DNA of 64,000 nt from AC-32 sp963717475 (GTDB lineage Bacteria > Actinomycetota > Thermoleophilia > Gaiellales > Gaiellaceae): the NCBI GenBank assembly GCA_963717475.1, contig OY970337.1, positions 1,674,001 through 1,738,000 of the forward strand. The letters run 5' to 3'. The notes below the pieces were generated by a model, which was given only the letters and a program-made list of their open reading frames with translations, made no database searches and was not told where the DNA came from. Positions within the stretch are counted from its first letter, which is position 1. Each line of letters begins with the position of its first letter. Shown in pieces: positions 49,538 through 58,694 of the stretch. The translations under genes and the position numbers were made by a program.

Positions 49538-50173
49538 CTAGGCAGCTCTGGCCGTTTGAAGGGCTTCCAGCGCTTCGCGGCGCGAGGAGACGTTGAGCTT
49601 GCGGAGCAGGCTCTTGACGTGCGAGCGGACCGTGTGCTCGGAGATGAACAGGCGCGCGGCGATCTCGTCGGTGCCGAGGTGCTCGTCGAGCAGGAGCAGC
49701 ACCTCGACTTCCCGCGCGCTGAGGGCGTGCGCGATCTCGTCGGGGACGCCGCGGGTTCCGCCCTCGCGCACCTCCTCGAGCAGGCGCCGCGCGACCTCCC
49801 CGGAGAGCGCCGCTTCGCCGTCGGCGACGCCGCGCAGGAACGCGACGATCCGCTCCGGCGGCTCACTCTTCAGCAGGTAGCCGGCCGCGCCGCCGCGGAT
49901 CGCCGAGAGCAGGTTCTCCTCGGTGCCCGAGGCGGTGAGAACGACCACCTCGCACTCCGGAGCGGCCTCGCGGATCCGCGGCAGTGCTTCGAGCCCACTC
50001 AGCCCCGGCATCGAGAGGTCGAGCAGGACGACCTGCGGCCGGAGGCTCCGCGCCTGTTCGATCGCGCTCTCGCCGTCGCCTGCTTCGCCCACGACCGTGA
50101 AGTCGCTCTGGCTCAGCAGGGAGGCGAGGGCGCCCCGCGTGATCGGGTGGTCGTCGACGATCAGGATCCGCAT
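49538..50173 (-). CDS. NarL/FixJ-type response regulator
   Basis: 211 residues. The receiver domain has the acidic pocket DDH near residue 7, the phospho-accepting Asp in VVLLDLSMPGLSG near 52 and Lys in GYLLKSEPP near 102; a linker leads to the LuxR helix-turn-helix LSAREVEVLLLLDEHLGTDE plus IAARLFISEHTVRSHVKSLL. ATG 50173 is 42 bases from the divergent histidine kinase at 50216, its probable partner. DNA target unknown. Confidence 0.92.
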   Translation of the reverse strand: MRILIVDDHPITRGALASLLSQSDFTVVGEAGDGESAIEQARSLRPQVVLLDLSMPGLSGLEALPRIREAAPECEVVVLTASGTEENLLSAIRGGAAGYLLKSEPPERIVAFLRGVADGEAALSGEVARRLLEEVREGGTRGVPDEIAHALSAREVEVLLLLDEHLGTDEIAARLFISEHTVRSHVKSLLRKLNVSSRREALEALQTARAA

Positions 50174-50215
50174 CGAAGCCTTATCGGCAGCCTGGCTTCT
50201 GCCGACAAGTCTTTC

Positions 50216-51598
50216 GTGCGGCGCGACGAACGTGACGACTACTACGCCTGGCTCTGGGGCGAGGTGCTCCTGATCGGTTTGCTGGGCGCCGGGCTGACCC
50301 TTTTCGTCGCCTACCCGAGCCTGCGCAACACGTACTCGCTACCGCAGGTCCGCCTCGTCCTGGACACCGCGGTGACCCTCGCGGCGGCCATCGTCGCGGT
50401 GCTCGCCGGCGTTCGCTTCTCGGTGGAGGGCCGGCGGCTCGACCTGCTTCTCTGCTCGGGCTTCGCCGCCGCAGCTGCCGCGACGCTCGCATTCTCGATC
50501 GCCCCGGTGCTCGGAGGGGAGTCCCTTCACCGGACCGAGTTCTGGGCCGGGCTCGGCGGACGCCTCTTCGCCGCGCTGCTGATCGCGGCGGCTCCGTTCT
50601 CGCGCCGGCGGGTGAACGCCCGCGGGCGCGCCCTCGGCGAGGCCCTGCTGGCCGTGGCGATCGTGCTCGGCCTGATCTGGTGGCTGGCGGAGCAGGGCGG
50701 GACCGCGCTGCCGTCGGTCGCGGAGGGCGTCGGAGCGGACCAGCCCTCGCAGCTGATCGTGGCGCTCGCCGCTCAGTCCGTTTTCTCGCTCGTGGCGATG
50801 GTCGGCTGGGGGCTTCGCTTCCGCTCCCACCGCAACGACCTCGACCGCTGGCTGTGCCTTGCCGCGACGCTCGCCCTCTTCGCCGAGCTCCACTACGTCT
50901 TCACGCCGCTGCTCTCGCCGCGCTACGTCTCGCAGGGCGACTTCCTGCGCCTGCTCTCCTACAGCGTCCTGCTCGTCGGCGTGTGGCGTGCGATCCGGTT
51001 CGCCGAGTTCGGCCGCGCGGTCTCGGAGGAGCGCGCCCGCGTCGCGCGCGAGATCCACGACGGACTGGCGCAGTATCTCTTCGCCGTCTCGACCCACGCG
51101 AGCATGCTCGAGAAGGGCGTCGAGCCCGAGAAGACGCTCGCACAGCTCAAAGAGGCCGCTGCGGCAGCCCAGCAGGAGGCGCGCTTCGCCGTGCTTGCGC
51201 TCTCGTCGGCCGGCGGCTCGGCTCCCTTCGACGCGGCCTTGCGCCGCTACATCGACTTCCTCACCGCCGACGGCCAACTCGAGGTCGAGCTCGAGATCGA
51301 GGACGGGATCAGGCTCGCGCCCGACGAGCAGATCGAGGTGTTCCGGATCGTCCAGGAAGGGCTCGCGAATGCGCGCAAGCACGCGGGCGCGCGCCGGGCG
51401 GACGTGCGGATCGAGGAGCGAGAGGGTGAGCGCCTCGTGAGCGTCGTCGACGACGGCGCGGGCTTCGACGAAGCGGAGATTGCACCCGGCCAAGGGCTCA
51501 AGAACATGCGGGCCCGAGCGGCTTCGATCGGCGGAGGTTTCCGCATGACCTCGTTCCCGGGGCGCGGCACCGCGCTCGAAGTCGTCCTGCGCTCGTAG
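50216..51598 (+). CDS. membrane sensor histidine kinase (HisKA_3 type)
   Basis: 460 residues. Eight or so hydrophobic helices fill residues 15-260 and probably form the sensor, with no large extracytoplasmic loop. The dimerisation/phosphoacceptor helix contains the His in ARVAREIHDGLAQYLFAV near residue 282, and the ATP-binding domain has FRIVQEGLANARKHAGARR (N box), SVVDDGAGFD (G1) and GQGLKNMRARAASIGGGF (G2). It should phosphorylate the divergent NarL-type regulator. Start GTG 50216. Confidence 0.88.
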   Translation: MRRDERDDYYAWLWGEVLLIGLLGAGLTLFVAYPSLRNTYSLPQVRLVLDTAVTLAAAIVAVLAGVRFSVEGRRLDLLLCSGFAAAAAATLAFSIAPVLGGESLHRTEFWAGLGGRLFAALLIAAAPFSRRRVNARGRALGEALLAVAIVLGLIWWLAEQGGTALPSVAEGVGADQPSQLIVALAAQSVFSLVAMVGWGLRFRSHRNDLDRWLCLAATLALFAELHYVFTPLLSPRYVSQGDFLRLLSYSVLLVGVWRAIRFAEFGRAVSEERARVAREIHDGLAQYLFAVSTHASMLEKGVEPEKTLAQLKEAAAAAQQEARFAVLALSSAGGSAPFDAALRRYIDFLTADGQLEVELEIEDGIRLAPDEQIEVFRIVQEGLANARKHAGARRADVRIEEREGERLVSVVDDGAGFDEAEIAPGQGLKNMRARAASIGGGFRMTSFPGRGTALEVVLRS

Positions 51599-51616
51599 AT
51601 CAATCGCCCCGGAAAG

Positions 51617-51646
51617 CCCGAAGGCGGCCCTAGGGCCGCCTTCGGG
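51617..51646. terminator. bidirectional terminator between kinase and collagen-like gene
   Basis: 14-bp perfect stem CCCGAAGGCGGCCC / GGGCCGCCTTCGGG with a 2-base TA centre, placed between two convergent genes (stops at 51598 and 51666), so it can serve both strands. Confidence 0.8.
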
Positions 51647-51665
51647 ATCGTTCCTGCCGCAGTGT

Positions 51666-52713
51666 CTAGCTGGCGGCGATGCAGTAGGCGTACGCCGTCC
51701 CCGAGAGAGCTGCCCCCGAGGTCTGCACGATCGTCCACGACGTCGTGCCGGTCGGATCGCCGGTGGAGCTCGAGCGATACGAGGCGTTCACGGAACCCTG
51801 GATCTTGTAACCCCCGCTCAGCGCGACGTACCCGGCGGGACAGTTCACCGTGAACTGCTTGTTGCCGGAGACGTGCGAGTCGGTCGAGGTGATGACAGCC
51901 GAGCCGTTGAGGCCGGCGGGCCCCTGCGGACCAGCTGGGCCGGCTGGGCCGGCTGGGCCGGCGGCTCCAGCTGGGCCGGCCGGGCCAACGTTGCCCGGGT
52001 CGCCCTTCGGGCCCTGTGGCCCTGCCGCTCCCGTCAGGCCGGCAGCGCCCGTGTCGCCCTTCGGGCCAACCGCACCCTGAGCGCCGGTAGCGCCGGTAGC
52101 ACCCTGGGGCCCCGCCTGGCCGGCCGGGCCAAGCGCCCCAGCCGGGCCGACATCGCCCTGGAAGCCCTGGACACCCTGGAGGCCCTGCGGCCCCTGCATG
52201 CCGATCGGGCCGATTTCACCCGGCAGGCCGATCATGCCCTGCAGGCCCTGAATGCCCTGCAGGCCCTGAATGCCCTGCTCGCCCTGGGCTCCCTGCGGGC
52301 CGACCGGCCCGAGAGCGCCGGCAGGACCGACCTCGCCCTGGGCTCCCTGCGGGCCGACCGGCCCAACAGCGCCGGCGGGACCGGCCTCGCCCTGAGCACC
52401 GGCCAGAGCCGGTTTCGCCCTTTGCACCCGTCTGGCCCGCGGCACCACTCTCGCCGCGAGGACCTGGAGTTCCCAGAGCGCCGCGAGCGCCGTTCTTGCC
52501 GACGAGGCAGAAGTACTTGTCGTGTGGATGCTTCTTCGAGATCGAGAAGTCGTTGAACGTGGCGGGGTCGCCGCCCTTCTCGATCCAGCCGCAGACGCTG
52601 GTGACCTTGTGAACCTTCACCTTCGGGTGCGACTTGCTACTACCTGCAGCTGCGCCGACCAGCACGAGGCTGAGCGCAAGCAGCAGAAGGACCAGCTTCA
52701 GTGATCTATGCAC
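51666..52713 (-). CDS. secreted collagen-like protein (one frameshift)
   Basis: GTG 52713 (GGAGGG upstream) starts a signal peptide, LKLVLLLLALSLVLVGAAAG. A domain with two Cys follows (VCGWIEKGGD, YFCLVGKNG), then a Gly-x-y collagen region of about 55 triplets from GARGALGTPGPRGESGAAGQ to GPAGPQGPAGLNG, including QGIQGLQG repeats, and a C-terminal beta domain (DSHVSGNKQFTVNCPAGYVA to AYAYCIAAS). The frame breaks near 52405 inside the collagen region; removal of one T restores it. The restored protein is about 348 residues. It is presumably a trimeric surface or extracellular fibre. Confidence 0.75.
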
Positions 52714-52855
52714 ATACCCTCCTAGAGTTTCCGACGGCCCAACCCGCTTCCGGCCTTGCCGATGCGCCGGGCCTTATGACCACCACGCTAACCGGGGCGC
52801 ATGGCTCTCCGCGCGACCCGTTTAGGTCATCTCTAAAGCAGGGATTTGCGGGCGC

Positions 52856-53824
52856 TTAAGCGCGCTCGGGCAGCACGTGGAGCCGCACGACGAACTCGCC
52901 CGGGAAGCTCCGAACCTGCACGAGGTCGCACAGCTGGTTCGCCAGCCAGAGGCCTCGGCCGGCGTGGTCACCGGGACTCGGTAGGCGTCGGTCCACAAGC
53001 GGGTCGTCGAACGTCCCGGCGTCGCGAACCTCCGAGACGACCCGCCGCCCCTCGCGCCACAACCGGAGCGCGCCTGAGCCGCCGCCGTGCTCGATGCTGT
53101 TCGTGGCGATCTCGTTGACGGCGACCACGAGGTCGTGCGCCCGGCCGGCGCCCAGGCCGGCCGCGCGCGCATGCTCGGCCACGAAGCGCCGCACCTGGCG
53201 AAGTCCCCCGTGCTCGAAGCGAAGCTCTTCGGCCGGCACCGGGGGCTCGGGCAGCTCGTCCGCGAACGGCTGGGAGATCGCCTCGGCGCCGAGGTAGTCG
53301 GCACTGAGCTCCCGATGCTCCCCGTGGGCGACGAACGGATGGTTCCGTTTCGCCTCCGCGATCACCGGCGCGGGCAGCGCCTCGGTGTCGTAGGGGCACA
53401 TCAACCAGAAGCGGTCGGCGCCCGCGAACGCGAGGTTCAGCAGCGCCTCGTGCCGCTCGCACTCGACGAGCTCGTGCGGGTCCCGGGCCGGGAAGATCGG
53501 CTCGCCGATCCCGCGCAGCCGCACGCCGGGCTCGGCGTTCTCGTCGACGAACTCCTGCCAGGCGGGGATGATTCGTGCCGGGTTCCGGCCGACCACGTCC
53601 ATGTCCGCGAACTGCACGCGGTCGGCGTCCGGCCCGAGGGCCGCACGGAGCCTCTCGAGCTTGTCTGCGAGCGCGACGACCAGGGTCGGCTCGTCCGCCT
53701 CGAGGCCCGCTCTGACGAATGCAACGCAAGCCTCGACGAACTGGTCGTCGCCGGCGTAGAAGAGCGCCTCGTGCCGGAAACGCTCATCCGGAAGGCTTTC
53801 GGCCTGTGCTGGTGTCGCCCTCAT
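52856..53824 (-). CDS. MEDS-domain plus HATPase (RsbW-like) signalling protein
   Basis: 322 residues. The N-terminal about 190 residues match the MEDS sensor pattern (RHEALFYAGDDQFVEACVAF, then MDVVGRNPARIIPAWQEFVD and FWLMCPYDTEAL). The C-terminal about 130 residues are an anti-sigma-type ATPase: HDLVVAVNEIATNSIEHGGG (N box) and the G-box region AGRGLWLANQLCDLVQV. Such proteins act as switch kinases on anti-sigma antagonists. ATG 53824 is used since the upstream in-frame part is not conserved. No sigma or anti-sigma antagonist is adjacent, so the partner is elsewhere. Confidence 0.83.
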   Translation of the reverse strand: MRATPAQAESLPDERFRHEALFYAGDDQFVEACVAFVRAGLEADEPTLVVALADKLERLRAALGPDADRVQFADMDVVGRNPARIIPAWQEFVDENAEPGVRLRGIGEPIFPARDPHELVECERHEALLNLAFAGADRFWLMCPYDTEALPAPVIAEAKRNHPFVAHGEHRELSADYLGAEAISQPFADELPEPPVPAEELRFEHGGLRQVRRFVAEHARAAGLGAGRAHDLVVAVNEIATNSIEHGGGSGALRLWREGRRVVSEVRDAGTFDDPLVDRRLPSPGDHAGRGLWLANQLCDLVQVRSFPGEFVVRLHVLPERA

Positions 53825-53934
53825 GGTCCAGCCAACCCCTATCCACTTCCACCGAGAACTATGCGAAGAACGCTCACATGGCTCCCGGGCCGCCCGCGAG
53901 TAAGGCCGCGCTGTCACGGGTAGCTAGTCGCCCG

Positions 53935-54180
53935 ATGGTCTCTCTCTTTGCGTACCGGTTCAGCTACCTCGTGCTTCTGGGGAGCGGCCGCGTCGCCGCA
54001 CTGCTGGCAGCCGACTTTCGCGTCCTGGCGCACGCGGGTGAGCGGCTCGGGCCGCTCACCGTTGTGCTGCAGCTGCCGGTGGTTCTGTGCTGGCTCGTCG
54101 TGCGGCCGATCTCCCTGGCAGCGTTCTTCGCGTGTCGCGCTCTCGCGCCGAGGCTCAGGCTGTCAGAGCCTTTTGCTTGA
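53935..54180 (+). CDS. possible 81-residue membrane protein
   Basis: An ATG at 53935 opens a frame MVSLFAYRFSYLVLLGSGRV with two hydrophobic stretches (SYLVLLGSGRVAALLA and LTVVLQLPVVLCWLVVRPIS). There is no clear ribosome-binding site or -10 hexamer, and its last 26 bases overlap the convergent SHOCT gene. Plausible, not certain. Confidence 0.35.
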   Translation: MVSLFAYRFSYLVLLGSGRVAALLAADFRVLAHAGERLGPLTVVLQLPVVLCWLVVRPISLAAFFACRALAPRLRLSEPFA

Positions 54181-54556
54181 GGGCGTCGAACTCCGTGGCG
54201 CTGATTGCGCCGCTGTCGAGGAGCTCCTTGGCCCGGGCGATCTGCTCGGCGGGATCGGACCCGGCGACCGAGCGGATGTAGTCGTCGGTCTCCGACCTGG
54301 CCGTCTGAGCCGCCGCCATGTTCCGCTCGGCCATCCCCTTGCTCTCCGCGATCAGGTAAACGAGAACGCCGAGGAACGGGAGGATGATCACAAAGACGGT
54401 CCAGAGCGCCTTGCTCCAACCCGAGATGTCGTGCCGGCGGAAGACGTCGGACAGGACGGTGATCAGCATCCAGAACCAGATCACCCACGCGAAGAAGACG
54501 AGCATCGTCCACATCACGTCTAGAAACGGGTAATTAGCCGCAACGGCCACGGTCAA
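54155..54556 (-). CDS. PLDc_N / SHOCT domain membrane protein
   Basis: 133 residues. Two N-terminal helices (MWTMLVFFAWVIWFWMLITV and WTVFVIILPFLGVLVYLIA) with the intervening DISGWSKALW segment are the PLDc_N pattern; the C-terminal AEQIARAKELLDSGAISATE followed by FDALKQKAL is a SHOCT domain. Members are small membrane proteins of unclear function, frequent in actinobacteria. GTG 54556 has GGGAGG about 10 bases upstream. Confidence 0.82.
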   Translation of the reverse strand: MTVAVAANYPFLDVMWTMLVFFAWVIWFWMLITVLSDVFRRHDISGWSKALWTVFVIILPFLGVLVYLIAESKGMAERNMAAAQTARSETDDYIRSVAGSDPAEQIARAKELLDSGAISATEFDALKQKALTA

Positions 54557-54683
54557 CCTCCCAGGTCGAATTACTCGTCGAATTGACTTCCATCGCGGGC
54601 AGCCTTCCGTCTCGGGGGCGGTGCGGCATCGTCCGATGCGGGTGATCCGGAGGGCCGGTCTTCAGGGCGTCGCCCTCTCGACG

Positions 54684-55415
54684 CTAGTCGAGGGCGCTGA
54701 TCGCGAAAGCCACGCCGAAGCCGATCGTCGTGAGTACGCCGACCAGCTTCCCGCCGTGCTCGAACGCCTCCGGCATCATCGTGTCGGCCAGCATCGTCAG
54801 GATCGCGCCTCCCGCGAAGGCGAGGACGAACGCGACGGTGCTCGGCGCAGCCGAGTCGAACACCGCGAAGCCGAAGACCGCCGCGAGCCCCGAGACGACG
54901 GACACCATCAGCCACAGGCCGAGCACGCGGCCCCTCGACCAACCGGCCTGCGCGAGGCCGGTGGTCGCGGCAATCGTCTCGGGGACGTTCGACAGGAGCA
55001 CGGCGACCAGGAAGGCCGCGCTGATGCTTCCGCTGACGACAATCGTCAGGCCCAGCACGATCGACTCGGGGATCCCGTCGAGCACGATGCCGAGCACGAT
55101 CGCCAGGGCCGATCCCTCGGCCTGCTTGCCGCGCGAGCGCTTGCGCTCGTCACCGCCCATCCGGTCGATCAGCAGGTCGCCGGCGAAGAAGGTCAGCGAG
55201 CCGCAGACCAGGCCGAGCGCCACGCGGCGGTCGCCGCTCGAGGTGTCGAACGCTTCCTCGACGAGCTCGAAGGAGACGGCGCTGATCAGCACGCCGCCGC
55301 CGAACGCCATGATCCAGCCGAGCAGCCGCTCTTCCACGCGCCACCGCAGAGCGACGGCTCCGCCCACGATCAGGGGCGAGGCCGCGAGGAAGCCCCACGC
55401 GAACGACTCGAGCAC
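54684..55415 (-). CDS. ZIP-family metal transporter
   Basis: 243 residues with about eight membrane helices. The helix IV/V metal-site region is recognisable as VLGIVLDGIPESIVLGL (with Asp/Pro-Glu replacing the more common HN-x-PEG) and VLLSNVPETIAATTGL; ISAVSFELVEEAF and TMMPEAFEHGG are further acidic/His sites. ZIP proteins move Zn2+ or similar ions into the cytoplasm; the absence of the usual His-Asn pair leaves substrate and direction open. ATG 55415 lies 5 bases after the NfeD-like gene on the same strand. Confidence 0.82.
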   Translation of the reverse strand: MLESFAWGFLAASPLIVGGAVALRWRVEERLLGWIMAFGGGVLISAVSFELVEEAFDTSSGDRRVALGLVCGSLTFFAGDLLIDRMGGDERKRSRGKQAEGSALAIVLGIVLDGIPESIVLGLTIVVSGSISAAFLVAVLLSNVPETIAATTGLAQAGWSRGRVLGLWLMVSVVSGLAAVFGFAVFDSAAPSTVAFVLAFAGGAILTMLADTMMPEAFEHGGKLVGVLTTIGFGVAFAISALD

Positions 55416-55420
55416 GCGCG

Positions 55421-55744
55421 CTAGGCGGCGGCGGGCTCGACGACGAGCGTGAGGCCGTCCCTGGCGACGATGCGAACGGAGGCGCCCGGGCTCGCTCCCG
55501 CGTCACAGCGAGCCTCCCAGATCTCACCGTCGAGGCGCACCTGCCCGAGGGGCCGGCATGGCTCGCTCACGATTGCTTCCCGGCCGATCAGGGTCTCGGC
55601 GCCCACCACACGCCGCCGGTTCTTGACGGTTCGGTTCCAGCCGAAGAGCTCCGCCACCCAGAGCGGCAGGACGACGAGGAAGCCGACCAGGTTCCAGGGC
55701 GACGGCAGCACCAGCAGAAGCGCGACCGCAAGGAAGATCAGCAT
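55421..55744 (-). CDS. NfeD-like membrane protein
   Basis: 107 residues: two N-terminal helices (MLIFLAVALLLVLPSPWNLV, then FLVVLPLWVAELFGW) and a C-terminal OB fold (ETLIGREAIVSEPCRPLGQV, then RLDGEIWEARCDAGASPG), the short NfeD form. These proteins usually partner a stomatin/SPFH protein, but none is encoded next to it; the adjacent gene is a ZIP transporter, 5 bases downstream. Start ATG 55744. Confidence 0.8.
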   Translation of the reverse strand: MLIFLAVALLLVLPSPWNLVGFLVVLPLWVAELFGWNRTVKNRRRVVGAETLIGREAIVSEPCRPLGQVRLDGEIWEARCDAGASPGASVRIVARDGLTLVVEPAAA

Positions 55745-55811
55745 GGCCGCAGTGTGGGCCTGCCGGCCGGGACAGTCGTCGTCCGGACCGGATGAAGCCG
55801 ATGCGAAGCGC

Positions 55812-56309
55812 TCAATGGGCGAGCGCGAGCTTCAGGGCGACGAGCGCCAAGCCGAGCCCGAGGTTGATCGTCAACACGAGGAGAGTCGCGGGCCAGCGCA
55901 GCTGCTCGACCCGCGCGAACACGAGAGCCTCGACCGCGAGCACGACGAGCCCCGCGGCGAACGCGGTCCAGACGGCAACTGACTCGGAGAGGATGCCCAC
56001 CGCTCCGAGCAGGAGCACCAGCACGAGCGGGGCCGCCGCCTCGACGATCGACCACTCGCGCCGCGCGATGTGCCGAAGCTCGCCCAACGACAGATGCTCC
56101 CGGTGCGCGACGCTGTGCGCGAGCCCGTGGGCATAGACGTGCGCGAGCCAGAAGGTCGCGCAGGTCGCGGCCACGAGAACGGCGACGCGCGCCGGACTGT
56201 CCGGGAAGGCTCGGGCTCCGGCGACGAGGACCGACAGGGCGATGATCGTCCCGTAGATGAAGCCGGCGAGTCGCTGGCCCGCCGCCGAGCGAGCATCGGT
56301 CGAGCGCAT
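55812..56309 (-). CDS. integral membrane protein of unknown function
   Basis: 165 residues with four predicted helices: LAGFIYGTIIALSVLVAGAR, VAVLVAATCATFWLAHVYAH, PLVLVLLLGAVGILSESVAV and LLVLTINLGLGLALVALKLA. The loop HVYAHGLAHSVAHREHL contains four His in 15 residues and might bind a metal. ATG 56309 is used; GTG 56327 is an alternative six residues longer. Not assigned to a family. Confidence 0.7.
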   Translation of the reverse strand: MRSTDARSAAGQRLAGFIYGTIIALSVLVAGARAFPDSPARVAVLVAATCATFWLAHVYAHGLAHSVAHREHLSLGELRHIARREWSIVEAAAPLVLVLLLGAVGILSESVAVWTAFAAGLVVLAVEALVFARVEQLRWPATLLVLTINLGLGLALVALKLALAH

Positions 56310-56522
56310 GACCCGATTCTTCGGCACGCGGCCGGCGCGGGCCTCATCCTGAGTGGATTACCGCTTTTCAGGACGGAGCGGTAGCTTAGAAGCGCAAAAA
56401 GGGAGGGCCACACGGTCGAAAACGCAGTCGATCCGCCGCGCGACTCGCTCGAAACCGCTTCGAGCACGCGATGGGCAGCGGCCCGGCTCCCCCGCGTCGG
56501 TCTCGCGTGGTGGGAGCTCGCG

Positions 56523-58272
56523 GTGCTGTCCACCGGCGCCGTGGCGGCCGCCGTGGCGATCGTCGTCACGCTTCGCGCCGACTTCCTCGCCTACCCGGGC
56601 TGGCTGGCCGCCCAGAAGGCCGACCTCATCCTCGGCCCGATCTGCATCGGCGTCTACTGGCTCCGGCGGCGGCCGGGGAGCCGCTTCGGCCCGGTCCTGA
56701 TCGCGCTCGGGCTCGTGCACGTGCCCTACATCCTCCAGTCGTCCCCGAGCTCGGTCCTCTTCACGATCGCCGTGCACTGGGAAGGGGTGATCTACCTCGC
56801 CACGCTCGCGACCATCCTCGCCTTCCCCACGGGCCGCCTGCCCGGCCTTGCGGACAGGCTGATCCTCGCGGCGGGCGCGCTCCTCGTGGTCGCGCCCTCT
56901 TCTGCGCTCACGCTGTTCTCGCCGCAGATCACCGCCGGCGGCTCGATCTCGGCGTGTAGCTCCGACGTGTCCGGCGAACGCGCTGCACGTCTCGGTGCCG
57001 TCGTCCGTGGTCACGCGACTCGTCGACATCGACCGTGATGCGATCATCGCGGTCGCGCTGGCAACGGCGGCGCTGCTGGTCTGGCGGCTTGCGACCGGGA
57101 CGGCGCCGTACCGCCGCGCACTCGCGATCGGCACGCCGATCGCTCTCGTCTTTCTCCTGACCCAGGCGCTGTACCAGCTGACGGTGGCGGTCGGCCACGC
57201 AGACCTGGCGGTCGACCCGTACGTGCGCTGGGCCTTCGTAGTGGCGAGAAGCGGCCTCTGGTACGGCTTCCTGCTCGCCCTCGTCGTCGCAGAGCTGTTC
57301 GCTGCGCGTGTCCTGCGCACGATCGTCCGCGAGTCCCTGAGCCGACCCTCTCTGGGCGAGCTCACGGCGCTCCTGCGCGGGCCTCTCGGCGATCCTCGCT
57401 TGCAGCTCGCCTTTCACCGAGCCGACGCGGCGGCGTGGTTCGACGGAGAGGGCCGAACGGTCGAAGCGCCCGCCCCGGGCTCCGGCCGCGCGCTGACCGA
57501 AGTCGGCCACGATGGACAGCCCGCGGCGGCGGCAATCGTCCACGACGTGCAGCTCGCCGACGACCCGGAGCTGCTGCAGGCGGCCGGGGCCGCGGCGCTG
57601 CTCGCCTTCGAGAATGCCGAGCTGCAGAACGCCTGGAGCGCCTCCATCAGCGAGCTGCAGCGCTCACAGGCGCGGCTCGCAGCGGCTACCGCCCGCGAGC
57701 GGCAGAAGCTGGAGCGCGATCTCCACGACGGCGCCCAGCAAGCGCTGATGGCGGTCGGAGTCCGGCTCGGCCTCGCGACGGAAGCCGCCCCCGAGGACCT
57801 GGATCTGCAGCGGGAGCTGGGCGCGGTCGCCGACGACCTGCGGAGAGCCCTGGACGAGCTGCGCGATCTCGCGCACGGGATCTACCCGAGCGTCCTCGCC
57901 AACCTCGGCCTCACGCACGCCCTGGAGTCGGTGGCGTCGTCGTCGGGCGGGAAGGTCGAGGTGACCGCCGAGGCCGTCGGACGCTACCCGGCGGAGGTCG
58001 AATCCGCGGTCTACTACTCCTGCCGCGAGGCCCTGCAGAACGCGGTCAGGCACGGCGGCCCGCCCATCTCGATCCGCTTGCGGGACGACGGTGCCGCGCT
58101 GACGTTCGCCGTTCGGGACGGAGGCGACGGCTTCGATGTCGGCGATCGAGCGGAAGGCGCGGGGCTCGACAACGTGAAGGACCGGATCGGCGCGCTCGAC
58201 GGAACCGTCACGATCGCGTCGGCGCCCGGTCGGGGGACGCTCGTCGCCGGGCGAGTCCCGCTAAGGGCTTAG
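56523..58272 (+). CDS. membrane sensor histidine kinase (one frameshift)
   Basis: Two frames join near 56967, where deletion of one G makes the first frame read SACSSDCPANALHVSVPSSV and continue into the second. The restored protein has about six membrane helices up to residue 250, a GAF-like stretch and a HisKA_3 kinase: His in LERDLHDGAQQALMAVGVRL, N box YYSCREALQNAVRHGG, G1 AVRDGGDGFDVGD and G2 GAGLDNVKDRIGALDGT. The true start is upstream of GTG 56523: the frame is open to 56403, GGGAGG lies at 56401-56406 and GTC 56415 is correctly spaced. The intact second frame (56995-58272) alone retains the kinase core. No response regulator is adjacent. Confidence 0.8.
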
Positions 58273-58626
58273 ACGGCGCGTCGGGAGCGTTTCTTCGAGC
58301 GCCGCGGCGACGTCGTAGCCGAGCGCCAGCCCCAGCTTCGGCGCAGCGGAGATCGCCCGGGCAGCACCGAGCTCCGGCAGGACCGCGAGGAGACAGCCGA
58401 CGATCTCCCGGTCCGACGAGCCCGACGCCCGCGCGGCGTTGACGGCCTCGAGGTACGACGGGGCCGGGGCATCGACCGCGATCAGCGCGCCGATGCGCAC
58501 CAGTGCGTGTGTCTTCGGATCGAGCCCCGATTCGACGAGGTTCGCCGGCTCGCTCGCGATCAGCCTTCCGAGATACGCATCGTCTCCGATCGCGAGCTTG
58601 CGGAGCGTGCTCTCGTGTCCCTGCAC
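58261..58626 (-). CDS. carboxymuconolactone decarboxylase-like (CMD/AhpD fold) protein
   Basis: 121 residues, all-helical. The segment LDPKTHALVRIGALIAVDAP and the following SYLEAVNAARASGSSDREIV match the CMD core. The CxxC of AhpD-type peroxidase partners is absent (the corresponding position is DAPAPS), so a redox role like AhpD is unlikely. The gene overlaps the convergent kinase by 12 bases. Function unknown beyond the fold. Confidence 0.72.
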   Translation of the reverse strand: MQGHESTLRKLAIGDDAYLGRLIASEPANLVESGLDPKTHALVRIGALIAVDAPAPSYLEAVNAARASGSSDREIVGCLLAVLPELGAARAISAAPKLGLALGYDVAAALEETLPTRRLSP

Positions 58627-58694
58627 CGGCCCTCATCCCACACCGGCGCGAGGCGAAAGTCATCACCCCCGGCGGGTGAACTCGGCCGTTGCGC

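Noticed and set aside
52713..52745. GGTTGG and GGGTAT at sigma-B-like spacing before the collagen-like gene
   Set aside because: The GGGTAT would overlap the ribosome-binding site and start codon, so transcription could not include the start.
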